NCBI RefSeq assembly: GCF_003315795.1
Contig: NZ_QMEY01000022.1
Coordinates: 62,001 to 126,000 of the forward strand
Source: Spongiactinospora rosea
Lineage (GTDB): Bacteria > Actinomycetota > Actinomycetes > Streptosporangiales > Streptosporangiaceae
Length of the DNA stretch: 64,000 bases
Direction: 5' to 3'
In this document: positions 8,360 through 17,490 of the stretch, one piece after another
Layout of the letters: every line of letters begins with the position of its first letter
Position numbering within the stretch: position 1 is the first letter of the stretch
The notes under the pieces: model-generated
Seen by the model: the letters and a program-made list of their open reading frames with translations, nothing else
What the model was told of the DNA's origin: nothing
Databases searched by the model: none
Program-made: the position numbers and the translations under genes

Positions 8360-11300
8360 ATGGCGGGCGTGGAAGCGGTCGTGGCGAGCGCGGGCAAAGC
8401 GGTGGCGGAGCGGGCGGTCCGGGAGTGGCTGGCGGTGCGGGCCGGGCGTACCGAACGCGAATCCGACCTCACCGAACTCGTCCAGGTCACCTTCCGGGAC
8501 CGGATGCTGCGGCGGAAGTTCGACAACCAGGTCCAGGGCATCGCCCTGGCGGTGGAGGACCGGCTGCGGCCGTTGATCGAGCAGGAGTACCGGGGGCTGG
8601 ACGAGGGCACGCGTGCCGCCGTACTGGCCGAGGTCACCGACGCCCTGCGCGCCGCCGATCTGTCCGACGCGGCGCTGCTCGCCGCCGACGGCGACGCCGT
8701 CAGGCTGGCCGAACGCGTGGCCGAAACCCTTCCCGCGCCGAATCTGGGCGAGGCCGAGGACCGCCTGTTCGCGGTGCTGCTGGTCGAGTCGCTGGAGTGC
8801 GTGGTGCGGATGGTCCAGCAGTTGCCGCAGTACCTCCCGCGGGTGGCCACCGAGTCGCTGGGCCGGCTGGGCGGCCTGGCCGAGCAGATGGAACGCCTGC
8901 TCGCCCGCATGCCGGCGCGCTCGCTGGACGCCCCCGAGGGCCGCCAGGACGACGCGGCCTTCGAACGCCGCTACCTGGACCACGTCAGCCGGGTGCTGGA
9001 CGAGGTGGAGCTGTTCGGGGTGCGGGTGGAGACCTACCGCCCGCGTACCTCGCTCAGCGTCGCCTACATCAGCCTGAGCGTGTCGTCCGGCGACCCGGTA
9101 CGCCGGGCGCCGCTGGACCGGATGCCGATCGCGTCGCTGCGTGAGAACGGCGAGCGGGAGCCGGGCAATGTGCGCATCGAGGAGGCTTTGCGGCGTTCCC
9201 GGCTGACCTTGCTGCGGGGGGAGGCGGGCTCGGGCAAGAGCACGCTGCTGCGCTGGCTCGCGGTGACGGCGGCACGCGGCGGCTTCACCGGCGACCTGGG
9301 GGAGTGGAACGGCTGCGTGCCCTTCATGATCAAGCTGCGCAGCCATGCCGGCGGGCGGTTCCCGGCCCCGGAGAGCTTCCTGGACGACGTGGCGCGGGAG
9401 GTCGCGGGGCGGATGCCACGCGGGTGGGTGCAGAGGGTGCTCGAACTCGGGCGGGGTCTGTTGCTCGTGGACGGCGTTGACGAGCTGGTACTGAAGCACC
9501 GGCCCGCCGTACGGCAGTGGCTCGGTGGACTGCTGGCCGCCTACCCGGGGCTCCGCATCGTGGTCACCTCCCGCCCGGCCGCCGCCGAGTCCAGGTGGCT
9601 GGCCGACGACGGCTTCTCCAGCGCGCTGCTCGAACCGATGACGCCTGAGGATTTGCGCGAGCTGATCCGTCAATGGCACATCGCCATCCGCGACTCCCCG
9701 AGCCTGCCGTGCGCCCCGGACGAGCTGGAGGCCCATGAAGGGCGGTTGCTGTCCCGGCTGGAGAGCAACCCGCATCTGCGGTTGCTGGCGGCGACTCCGT
9801 TGCTCGCCGCCATGCTCTGTGCGTTGAACCTGGACCGCCGGGGGCAACTGCCGCACCGCCGGATGGCGCTGTATGAGGCGGTACTGGCGATGCTGCTGGA
9901 ACGGCGGGACGCGGAGCGGGGGATCGATGATGTCGTCTCGCTGGACCAAGGGCAGAAGGAATGGGTTCTGCGGCAACTGGCTTGGCGGCTGGTGTCCATG
10001 GGGCGGTCGGAGCTGTCGAAGGCGACGGCGTTGAAGCTGGTGGGGCAGAAGCTCGCGGCGATGACCCGGATGCCGTACTCGGCGCATGAGGTGCTGGATC
10101 ACCTGTTGCGCAGGAGCGGCGTGATCCGGGAGCCGGTACCGGGGCGGATCGACTTCGTACACAAGACCGTGCAGGAATACTTGGCGGCGAAGCAGGTCGT
10201 CGAGGACGAGGACATCGAGGCAGTCGTCGAAAAGGCACACCTGGACCAGTGGCGCGAGGTCGTCATCATGACGGCGGGCCACGCCACCGGCCGCCTGCGC
10301 CGCGACCTGCTCGCCGGACTCTTGGACCGTCCCGACGCGGAGCCAGGGCACACGCGGCGGCTCAGGCTGGTGGTCACCGGATGCCTGGAGACGATCCAGG
10401 AGTACCCGATGGACCTGCGCGAGCGGATCGACGCGTGCGTCGCGGCGGTGATCCCTCCGAAGAGCGAGGAGGAAGCGGCGCTGCTGGCGGTCGTGGGGGA
10501 GGAGGTGCTGCGGCGGCTGCCCGACGATCTTTCCGGGCTGTCGGCGAAGAAGGCGGCACTGGTGGTGCGCACGGCGTGGTTGATCAATGGCGAAGGAGGG
10601 ATGGAAAAGCTGGCGGGCTATGCCACGGATGGCCGCGTCCAAGAAGAACTGGTGGCCGGATGGGACTACTTCGACTCTGCGGCATATGCAAAGAGGGTGC
10701 TGGTAAAGGCGCCGCTGAAAGAGCGGTTCATCGTCCGGGAGCAGCGGCATTGCCGCAACCTCCGCCATCTGCGCCACCTCACGACCGTCAACGTAAGAGA
10801 GTGCGCTGATCTGGGCTTTCTCGCCGAGCTGCCATGGCTGCGGGCGCTGGGCCTGTACGGTCTCCGGACCGAGGACATCGGCCCGATCGGTGGCCTCAGG
10901 GAGCTGGAGAGGCTGTCGATCGGCTATCTGGAATCACCTGCGATCGACATCGCGCCATTGGCTTCGCTGGCCCGGCTCAGACAGCTCGACGCCCTGTACT
11001 TCAAGATCCGCGACCTTACGGCTCTGGACCGGCTCCCGCGACTGGAATTGCTCGGCCTCAGCCTGCGGCACGGCCAGGACATCGGGCCACTTGCCCGGCA
11101 GGTCGAACTGCAGACACTGATCCTTGACGGCGGCCATACACGGGTCGATGTATCGGCACTGGCCGGCATGACCAGACTGGAAGAGCTCAACCTGATGGAT
11201 GCGGAGATCGAGGACTTCGCGGCTATCGCGGAGGTCTGTCCCTCCGTGGATGATCTGGTGTTGACCCGCCTGAACGGCGTGAATCTCGCGGCGCTCGCTG

Positions 11301-11593
11301 GGTTGGGCCTCGGTTATCTGTCGATCTCGCATTGCGAAGGTGTCGAGGACATCGAAGCACTACGCAGCCAGTCGCGGCTGCGATTGTTGGATCTCGATCA
11401 ACCAGGTGTGCGGGACCTATCCCCGCTCGCCGAGCTTCCCATGCTGTCGCACCTGCGACTGCGCGAGGTGGCGGACAACATCGATCTTGCTCCACTCGCC
11501 GGCATGCTCGACCTGCACGTCGAGCTGAGGAGAGGTCAGCGGGTGGTCAATGCGCATCTGCTGGGTGGGCGGGTCAGGACCGAACGTCTGTAG
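8360..11593 (+). CDS. NACHT-domain ATPase with C-terminal leucine-rich repeats (bacterial NLR-like)
   Basis: A 1077-aa protein. Residues 1-270 form an alpha-helical N-terminal domain with no recognised enzyme motif. The NACHT NTPase follows: Walker A GEAGSGKST at 287-295, Walker B LLLVDGVDEL at 367-376, and the sensor-like IVVTSRPAAAES. A C-terminal NACHT winged/helical part includes DFVHKTVQEYLAAKQVV, the usual F-x-H-x-x-x-x-E-Y-L-A motif. From about residue 805 come internalin-like LRRs (IGPIGGLRELERLSI, ISPLAxL style). Family knowledge: bacterial NACHT proteins (bNACHT) include anti-phage sensors resembling animal NLRs. The gene stands alone, so any effector must be the N-terminal region. 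No TIR, nuclease or protease motif is visible there. Confidence 0.85.
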   Translation: MAGVEAVVASAGKAVAERAVREWLAVRAGRTERESDLTELVQVTFRDRMLRRKFDNQVQGIALAVEDRLRPLIEQEYRGLDEGTRAAVLAEVTDALRAADLSDAALLAADGDAVRLAERVAETLPAPNLGEAEDRLFAVLLVESLECVVRMVQQLPQYLPRVATESLGRLGGLAEQMERLLARMPARSLDAPEGRQDDAAFERRYLDHVSRVLDEVELFGVRVETYRPRTSLSVAYISLSVSSGDPVRRAPLDRMPIASLRENGEREPGNVRIEEALRRSRLTLLRGEAGSGKSTLLRWLAVTAARGGFTGDLGEWNGCVPFMIKLRSHAGGRFPAPESFLDDVAREVAGRMPRGWVQRVLELGRGLLLVDGVDELVLKHRPAVRQWLGGLLAAYPGLRIVVTSRPAAAESRWLADDGFSSALLEPMTPEDLRELIRQWHIAIRDSPSLPCAPDELEAHEGRLLSRLESNPHLRLLAATPLLAAMLCALNLDRRGQLPHRRMALYEAVLAMLLERRDAERGIDDVVSLDQGQKEWVLRQLAWRLVSMGRSELSKATALKLVGQKLAAMTRMPYSAHEVLDHLLRRSGVIREPVPGRIDFVHKTVQEYLAAKQVVEDEDIEAVVEKAHLDQWREVVIMTAGHATGRLRRDLLAGLLDRPDAEPGHTRRLRLVVTGCLETIQEYPMDLRERIDACVAAVIPPKSEEEAALLAVVGEEVLRRLPDDLSGLSAKKAALVVRTAWLINGEGGMEKLAGYATDGRVQEELVAGWDYFDSAAYAKRVLVKAPLKERFIVREQRHCRNLRHLRHLTTVNVRECADLGFLAELPWLRALGLYGLRTEDIGPIGGLRELERLSIGYLESPAIDIAPLASLARLRQLDALYFKIRDLTALDRLPRLELLGLSLRHGQDIGPLARQVELQTLILDGGHTRVDVSALAGMTRLEELNLMDAEIEDFAAIAEVCPSVDDLVLTRLNGVNLAALAGLGLGYLSISHCEGVEDIEALRSQSRLRLLDLDQPGVRDLSPLAELPMLSHLRLREVADNIDLAPLAGMLDLHVELRRGQRVVNAHLLGGRVRTERL

Positions 11594-11604
11594 GGTCGGG
11601 AGGG

Positions 11605-12573
11605 ATGCGAGACGCACCTCATCTCCCTAGTGAGACCATCCGCGAGGCCCTGGACGCGCACTTCGGTCTCAAGCCCGCCATCCTCGAATTCCTCCCCCTC
11701 GGCAACGACTCTGCCTCCTGGTCCTTCCGGGCCGACGACCACTTCCTCAAGGTCCGCGCTGGAGACGGCCGCATGCCCGGTGCCGCCGTACCCGCCCTCC
11801 TCCGGGACCTCCCGCACGTACTCGCCCCCCTCCCCACCACCAGCGGCGCCCCCTACGCCACCGTCAACGGCTTCGCGCTCGCCCTCTACCCCCTCCTCGA
11901 CGCCGCCCCCGCCGTCGAGGTCGGCATGTCGGCGGAGCACTGGCGGACGATCGGGAAGGCCATCAGCACCCTTCACACCACCCCCCTCACCCCCGCGCTG
12001 ATCCAGGCCGCCGACCGCGAGACGTACCGTCCCGGCAGGCGGGAACTGATCCCCGCCATCGAAGCCGCCTTGCGCGCCCCCCAGGACGACATCGCCAAGG
12101 AACTCGCCGACCACTGGACCGCCCGCAAGGAGATCATCGATGACCTCCTCCAGCGCACCGACACCATGGGCCCGAGGCTGGCCGCCGAGGAGCCGCCCCT
12201 CGTACTCACCCATGGTGACCTGCACACCTGGAACATCCTGATCGACAAAGAGAACAACCTCTGGATCATCGACTGGGACGAGGCCGCCGTCGCCCCCAGG
12301 GAACGCGATCTCATGCTGGTCATCCGGGGCATCGGCCCCGGTCTGGTGAGCGAGGACGACACCGCCGCCTTCTTCCAGGGATATGGCGACTCGACCGTGC
12401 CCGACGAACGTCTGCTCTCCTTCTACCGCGCGGCCTGGGCGGTCAGGGACATCGCCGAGTTCGGTGAACGCGTCCTCCTCGACCCCCGCCTCAGCGAAGA
12501 GGCCCGGCAGGACGCGGTGGAGGGGTTCCTCAGCCTGTTCGAGCCGGGGGACATCGTGGAGATCGCGACCTGA
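11605..12573 (+). CDS. Aminoglycoside/spectinomycin-type phosphotransferase (APH(9)-like)
   Basis: A 322-aa protein with ATG at 11605 preceded by GGGAGG. It has the APH/choline-kinase catalytic loop LTHGDLHTWNILID (H-G-D-x-x-x-x-N) and the metal-binding IIDWDEAAVAPRERDLMLV. The W-D-E-x-x-x-A-P-x-E-R-D-L-M pattern is shared with spectinomycin phosphotransferase APH(9). The N-lobe nucleotide-binding lysine is likely in DHFLKVRAGDG. It may inactivate an aminocyclitol or act on a housekeeping metabolite; resistance is not proven. It starts 11 bp after the NACHT gene, so co-transcription is likely. Confidence 0.8.
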   Translation: MRDAPHLPSETIREALDAHFGLKPAILEFLPLGNDSASWSFRADDHFLKVRAGDGRMPGAAVPALLRDLPHVLAPLPTTSGAPYATVNGFALALYPLLDAAPAVEVGMSAEHWRTIGKAISTLHTTPLTPALIQAADRETYRPGRRELIPAIEAALRAPQDDIAKELADHWTARKEIIDDLLQRTDTMGPRLAAEEPPLVLTHGDLHTWNILIDKENNLWIIDWDEAAVAPRERDLMLVIRGIGPGLVSEDDTAAFFQGYGDSTVPDERLLSFYRAAWAVRDIAEFGERVLLDPRLSEEARQDAVEGFLSLFEPGDIVEIAT

Positions 12574-12635
12574 GTACGAAAACCCAGGTGATACTTAGGT
12601 AGATCTTCGCATGTGAACTGCAAGCGGGACGCGGC

Positions 12636-15095
12636 ATGCTCCCTCCTATGCAGCAGGCGAACGGCGCCAAATGTCCTGATTGCGGTGGCCCGCTGGAGCA
12701 TCCGGCCGAGGCGTGCCCGCGCTGCGGGCTGCCGCTGCGCGGGCCGGTCGCGCACGAGTTGTGGCAGGTGGACGTGGCCATCGCCGGGCTCGACGGGGAA
12801 CGCGCCCGGCTGAACGCCCGTCGTACGGAACTGCTGGCCGCACTCCGCCGGTCACCCGCAGCACCTATACCGCCCCAACCGCCCAGGCGGGAGCTTTCCG
12901 CCCAGGCCACGCAGAACCTGCTGCTGGTGCTGGGCGGCCTGCTGCTCGTCGTGGCGGCCTTCGTCTTCACCGTCGTGAGCTGGGGCTATCTGAGCGTCGG
13001 CGGACGGGCCGCGGTACTCGCCGGAGTGACCGCGCTGGTGCTGGCCGCCCCGGCGGTACTGCTGCGGCGCGGGCTGACCGCGACCGCCGAGACGATGGCC
13101 GCGTTCGGCGTCGCGCTGATGGTCCTGGACGGCTACGCGGCCCGCATGGTCGGCCTGGCCGGTTCGGACGCGCTGCCCGCCCCCTACTACACCGCGCTGG
13201 TCTGCGGCCTGATCGCGGCGGTGCTGGCCGGTTACGCTCGGGTGGTCAAGGTACGGCAGGCGGCCCCGGCCGCCGTGGTGTTCGCGCAGGGCGCGCTCAT
13301 CGCGCCCGCGCTGGAGCCCGGGGGCGACTGGATCGCCGCCGCCTTCCTGGTGGCCGCCGCGCTCGACGTACTCGCCTGGATGTACCTGCACAGAGCGGCC
13401 GTGCTCAGAGCGACGGCGGCGGTCTGCGCCGCGCTGACGGGCGGTACCGGCATCCTGCTGGCCGTCTACAGCGAAGCGGCCATCGCGCAGAACGTGCCGC
13501 GCGCGCTGCCCCCGGCGGCCCTCCTGATCGCCGCCGCCATCGGCATCCTGGTCCTCGCGTCCGTCCTCGCCCGCCGGGAGCAGGCGCCGGACGCCGTACG
13601 GGTGCTGACCGTCGTCGCCGTGATCGCGTTCACCGTGGCCGTAACGGCGCTGCTGGGGCACGCCACCAACGGCGGGCCGGTCGGCTGGCGGCTCGTCGCC
13701 TGCATGGTCGTGTCGCTGGCGCTGTGCGGCGCGGCGTTCGCCCTGCCCGATCCCCTCGTACGCCGGGCGGCCACGGTCACCTCCGGGGTGATCGTCCCGT
13801 TGTGGTTCCTGCCGATGGCCTTCGAGGTGATCGCCACCCTGGCCGCGCCGATGCGCCGGGCCGTCGAGTCGCCCTGGCGGCACGCCGAACTGATCTGGGG
13901 CATCGACTGGCCGCCCGCCTCCACCGCCGCGCCCGCCGCGCTGCTCCTGCTCACCGCCGCCGCCCTCATCATGCGGGCCCGCCACCGCAAGGCCGAACCG
14001 GTCGCGCTGATCACGGCGGCGGTGGCGTTCGCGGTGGTCCCGGTGGCCTTCGGGCTGCCGGAACCGGTGATCGTGGTGGCGACGGTCGCGCTCACCGCCG
14101 TCCTCGCGGTGCCCGCCGCGCGGGTGGCGGGCCGCCGGGCCCCGCTCTACGGCGCGGTGGCGCTGCTCGCCGCCTGCCACGCGGCGGCCTGGGCGCTGGA
14201 CGACGAGACCGCCACGCACGCCGCGCTGCCGGTGCTGGCCGTCGTGGCGGCGGCGGTCGCGGTGACCGGGCGGGTGGCGGGCGTACGGGCGTACGCGGCC
14301 GGGGCCGCCGTCGTACTGCTCGGCGGCGAGGCGCTGGCCGTTCCGGTGTCGGCGGGGCTGGCGCGTGGGCAGGCGGCGTTCGCCGTACTGGCCGTGGCGG
14401 CGCTGGCCGCCATCACCGCCGCCCGCACCAGCACCTTGGGGACCGAGAGCGGGGGATATGTCCTCGCCGGGGCCGGGATCCTGCTGACCGCTCCCGATCC
14501 CCGGCTGATGAGCCTGTCGTGCGCGGCGGCCGGGGTACTGGCCGCAGGTACCGCGCTGCGCCCCGACCGCCGCCACCGCACGACGTTCCAGATCGCCGCC
14601 GCCCTGCTGCTCGCCGCCACCTGGTTGCGGCTGTGGGCCGAGGACGTGGACGCGGTCGAGGCGTATACCGCGCCCTTCTCGCTGGTGCTGCTCGCCTTCG
14701 GGTGGTGGCGGTTCAGGCAGGCCGGGGAGGGCTCCCGCCCGTCGTCGTGGTCGCTCTACGGCACCGGCCTGGCGTTCACGCTGCTGCCCAGCCTGCTCGC
14801 CGCGCTGTCCGACCCCGGCTGGGTGCGTCCGCTGCTGCTGGGCTGCGCGTCGCTGGCCGTACTGCTGGCGGGGGCCCGGTGGCGGATGCAGGCCCCGGTG
14901 GTGCAGGGCGGGTTCACGCTGGCCGTGCTGGGGGGCAACGAGCTGATGCCGTGGATCTCCGACCTGGTGCTGCTGCTGCCCCGCTGGGTGCCGATCGCGG
15001 TCGGCGGCGCGCTGCTGGTGGCGATCGGCGCGACGTACGAGGCGCGCAAGCGCGACGTGCGCAAGCTCCGCGACGCCCTCGCCAAACTGGGATAA
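12636..15095 (+). CDS. Zinc-ribbon polytopic membrane protein (SCO7613-like)
   Basis: An 819-aa protein (or 815 aa from ATG 12648). The N-terminus is a two-Cys-pair zinc ribbon, CPDCGGPLEHPAEACPRCGLPL, then a short coiled linker (AIAGLDGERARLNARRTELLAAL). The rest is almost entirely hydrophobic, with more than 20 predicted helices, beginning LLLVLGGLLLVVAAFVFTVV. The body is very rich in Ala, Val and Leu. Actinomycetes have such giant membrane proteins of unknown role (SCO7613 C-terminal-domain type). No catalytic motif is visible. GC3 is extreme, which generates long false frames on the other strand. Confidence 0.72.
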   Translation: MLPPMQQANGAKCPDCGGPLEHPAEACPRCGLPLRGPVAHELWQVDVAIAGLDGERARLNARRTELLAALRRSPAAPIPPQPPRRELSAQATQNLLLVLGGLLLVVAAFVFTVVSWGYLSVGGRAAVLAGVTALVLAAPAVLLRRGLTATAETMAAFGVALMVLDGYAARMVGLAGSDALPAPYYTALVCGLIAAVLAGYARVVKVRQAAPAAVVFAQGALIAPALEPGGDWIAAAFLVAAALDVLAWMYLHRAAVLRATAAVCAALTGGTGILLAVYSEAAIAQNVPRALPPAALLIAAAIGILVLASVLARREQAPDAVRVLTVVAVIAFTVAVTALLGHATNGGPVGWRLVACMVVSLALCGAAFALPDPLVRRAATVTSGVIVPLWFLPMAFEVIATLAAPMRRAVESPWRHAELIWGIDWPPASTAAPAALLLLTAAALIMRARHRKAEPVALITAAVAFAVVPVAFGLPEPVIVVATVALTAVLAVPAARVAGRRAPLYGAVALLAACHAAAWALDDETATHAALPVLAVVAAAVAVTGRVAGVRAYAAGAAVVLLGGEALAVPVSAGLARGQAAFAVLAVAALAAITAARTSTLGTESGGYVLAGAGILLTAPDPRLMSLSCAAAGVLAAGTALRPDRRHRTTFQIAAALLLAATWLRLWAEDVDAVEAYTAPFSLVLLAFGWWRFRQAGEGSRPSSWSLYGTGLAFTLLPSLLAALSDPGWVRPLLLGCASLAVLLAGARWRMQAPVVQGGFTLAVLGGNELMPWISDLVLLLPRWVPIAVGGALLVAIGATYEARKRDVRKLRDALAKLG

Positions 15096-15101
15096 AGACG
15101 G

Positions 15102-15464
15102 CTAGAGCCGGGGCACGAACGGCTCGCCGCGCAACGCCCGATCGACCAGGTCGATGGCGGCGGCCAGGCGGACCAGGCGCGGCCCCTCCTGACGGTAGGT
15201 CTCCAGCACGGCTTCGACGGCGTGCGGCGGCAGGTGGTCCTTCAACTCGACCGCCGCGCCGCGATAACCTGCCCTGGCCGCCTCGATGGCCGCGCCCACA
15301 TGGTGGGCGGCCATCCGGGACAGCGCGACCGGGTGGCGGCGCAGCACGCCGTAGGAGCGGTAGTCGGGCGGCACGGCGTCGAGCAGCCACGCGACCGCCG
15401 AGGTCTCCCAGTCGGGACTGCCGGGCGGGCGGACCTCCTCCGGCCAGTCAGGTGGCACATACAC
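15102..15464 (-). CDS. Conserved small actinobacterial protein of unknown function
   Basis: A soluble 120-aa protein beginning MYVPPDWPEEVRPPGSPDWETSAVAWLLDAVPPDYRSY. The W-P-x-x-V-x-P-P-G-x-x-D-W-E start and LLD-x-x-P-P-D-Y-R motif recur in short Streptomyces/Streptosporangiales proteins of unknown role. The second half is helical (AIEAARAGYRGAAVELKDHL, RLVRLAAAIDLVDRALRGE). It sits convergent with the large membrane protein (7 bp apart) and divergent from the oxidase gene with a 65-bp spacer. Confidence 0.65.
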   Translation of the reverse strand: MYVPPDWPEEVRPPGSPDWETSAVAWLLDAVPPDYRSYGVLRRHPVALSRMAAHHVGAAIEAARAGYRGAAVELKDHLPPHAVEAVLETYRQEGPRLVRLAAAIDLVDRALRGEPFVPRL

Positions 15465-15529
15465 CCCACCATATTAATCGAATCCCTGTTCGATCGCGTT
15501 CAAGCTCCCATGGCGCTAGCTTTCGTGAC

Positions 15530-16714
15530 GTGAGCGAACGCATCGGAGTGGTCGGAGCGGGCATTCTGGGGTTGGCGGTTGCCCGTGAGCTGGCGAGATC
15601 GCGCGGGGCCGAGGTCACCGTGCTCGACAAGGAGCCCGGGGTCGCCGTGCACCAGACGGGCCGCAACAGCGGCGTCGTCCACGCGGGCATCTACTACCCG
15701 CCGGGCTCGCTCAAGGCCCGGCTGTGCCGGGAGGGCGTGGGCCTGCTGCGGGAGTACTGCGCCGAGCACGCCCTGCCGTACGACGAGGTGGGCAAGCTGG
15801 TGATCGCCTCCAACCGGGGCGAGCGCGCGGCGCTGCGCGGGCTGGCCGAGCGGGCCAGGGCCAACGGCGTCCCGGACGTCACCGAGGTCGACGCGCTCGG
15901 TCTGCGCGAGATCGAGCCGCACGCGGTGGGGGTGGGCGCGGTCCACTCCCCGCACACCGCGATAGCCGACTTCGCCGCCGTTGCCCGCCGGCTCGCCGCC
16001 GATGTGGCCGAACTGGGCGGTTCGGTCAAACTACGGCATCCGGTCACGGCGCTGCGCGAGTCCGGTGACACGGTACGCGTGCAGGCCGGGGGCGAGCGGT
16101 TCGCCTTCGACCGGCTGGTGTCGTGCGCGGGCCTGGGCACCGACGCGGTCGCCCGGATGGCCGGGCGGGCGGGCGACGTACGGATCGTGCCGTTCCGCGG
16201 TGAGTACTTCGCGCTGTCCGGGTCCGCCAAGGGCCTGGTACGCGGCCTGATCTACCCCGTCCCCGACCCCCGCTACCCGTTCCTCGGGGTCCACCTGACC
16301 CGCCGCATCGACGGCGAGGTCCTGGTCGGGCCGAACGCGGTGATGGCGCTGGCCTACGAGGGCTACTCCTGGCGGCAGGTCCGCCCGGCCGACCTGCGCC
16401 GCATCCTGACCTTCCCCGGCACCGCGCGCCTGGCGGCCGAGCACTGGCGCACGGGGGTGCGCGAGGTGTACGGGTCGCTGGTCAAGCGGGCGTTCCTGGG
16501 CGCGGCCCGCCGGTACGTGCCCGAGCTGACCGGCGGCGACCTCGTACGGACCAGCGGCGGCGTACGCGCCCAGGCGGTGCGCAGGGACGGCTCGCTGGTG
16601 GACGACTTCGTCATCGACGTGCACAGCCGGGTGGTACTGATCCGCAACGCGCCCTCGCCCGCCGCGACGTCCAGCCTGGCCATCGCCCGGCACATCGCCA
16701 AGGCCGTGCCCTGA
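15530..16714 (+). CDS. lhgO: L-2-hydroxyglutarate oxidase-type FAD oxidoreductase
   Basis: A 394-aa DAO-superfamily flavoprotein. GTG at 15530 is chosen because the FAD-binding Rossmann motif GVVGAGILGLAVARELARS follows at residues 5-23. The signature HQTGRNSGVVHAGIYYPPGSLKARLC is diagnostic for LhgO/YgaF, which oxidises L-2-hydroxyglutarate to 2-oxoglutarate and passes electrons to the respiratory chain. Other family motifs are FRGEYFAL, YPVPDPRYPFLGVHLTR and TSSLAIARHIA near the end. It likely repairs the side-product of promiscuous malate dehydrogenase. It has no operon partner; the two-component pair at 16786 follows after 71 bp. Confidence 0.9.
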   Translation: MSERIGVVGAGILGLAVARELARSRGAEVTVLDKEPGVAVHQTGRNSGVVHAGIYYPPGSLKARLCREGVGLLREYCAEHALPYDEVGKLVIASNRGERAALRGLAERARANGVPDVTEVDALGLREIEPHAVGVGAVHSPHTAIADFAAVARRLAADVAELGGSVKLRHPVTALRESGDTVRVQAGGERFAFDRLVSCAGLGTDAVARMAGRAGDVRIVPFRGEYFALSGSAKGLVRGLIYPVPDPRYPFLGVHLTRRIDGEVLVGPNAVMALAYEGYSWRQVRPADLRRILTFPGTARLAAEHWRTGVREVYGSLVKRAFLGAARRYVPELTGGDLVRTSGGVRAQAVRRDGSLVDDFVIDVHSRVVLIRNAPSPAATSSLAIARHIAKAVP

Positions 16715-16785
16715 CCCAGCGCTTCCGGGGACCCGTAGTCTGGGGTTTTAACAGGAATCTCACCCGACCGGGCAAAGATAGTGCA

Positions 16786-17490
16786 GTGACCGATTCGCCG
16801 GAAGCGCGACTTCTGATCGTCGAGGACGAGCCGAACATCCTCGAACTGCTGGCCGCCAGCCTGCGGTTCGCGGGTTTCGAGGTGGCCACGGCCAAGGCCG
16901 GGCTGGAGGCGGTGTCCGCCGTGCAGCGGCACCGCCCCGACCTGATCGTGCTCGACATCATGCTCCCCGACATGGACGGCTTCGACGTCGTGCGCCGGTT
17001 GCGCGGCGGCGGGACGCACACGCCCGTGGTGTTCCTGACCGCCAGAGACGCCGTGGAGGACAAGATCCGCGGTCTCACGCTGGGCGGCGACGACTACGTG
17101 ACCAAGCCGTTCAGCCTGGAGGAGGTCATCGCGCGCATCCGGGCGGTGCTCCGCCGCGCCGGGGGCGACCCGGCCGGGCCGCCGCCGCGGCTCACCTTCG
17201 CCGACATCGAACTCGACGAGGAGAGCCACGAGGTCTGGCGCGGCGGCAGGCCGGTGCCGCTGTCGCCGACCGAGTTCAAGCTGCTGCACTACTTCATGTC
17301 CAACGCCGGGCGGGTGCTGTCCAAGGCGCAGATCCTCGACCACGTCTGGAACTACGACTTCCGCGGCGACGCCGCCATCGTCGAGTCCTACGTCTCGGTG
17401 CTGCGCCGCAAGGTGGACAACGTCGAACCGCGGCTCATCCACACCCTGCGCGGTGTCGGTTACGTGCTGCGAGTACCCCCGCTGCCCTGA
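16786..17490 (+). CDS. OmpR/PhoB-family response regulator (pair 1)
   Basis: A 234-aa protein with GTG start. Receiver domain 1-120 has acidic pair E13-D14, phosphoacceptor D57 (LIVLDIMLPDMDG), switch Thr in VVFLTARD and Lys in DDYVTKPFSLEE. The C-terminal winged helix carries LSPTEFKLLHYFMSNAGRVLSKAQILDHVW. Its stop overlaps the kinase start (TGATG), so the two are translationally coupled. Closely similar to the regulator at 19011, showing a tandem duplication of the whole pair. The signal is unknown. Confidence 0.92.
   Translation: MTDSPEARLLIVEDEPNILELLAASLRFAGFEVATAKAGLEAVSAVQRHRPDLIVLDIMLPDMDGFDVVRRLRGGGTHTPVVFLTARDAVEDKIRGLTLGGDDYVTKPFSLEEVIARIRAVLRRAGGDPAGPPPRLTFADIELDEESHEVWRGGRPVPLSPTEFKLLHYFMSNAGRVLSKAQILDHVWNYDFRGDAAIVESYVSVLRRKVDNVEPRLIHTLRGVGYVLRVPPLP

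Noticed and set aside
6893..10777. A 1294-codon open frame on the minus strand across the exporter and NACHT genes
   Set aside because: It is a shadow of GC-rich plus-strand codons: His/Arg/Gln/Pro-rich low-complexity translation with no motif, opposite two clear protein families.
12680..16714. A 1344-codon plus-strand frame covering the membrane protein, small gene and lhgO
   Set aside because: Only its last 394 codons, from GTG 15530, are the real LhgO protein; the rest is Arg/Gly/Ala shadow of the membrane gene in another frame.
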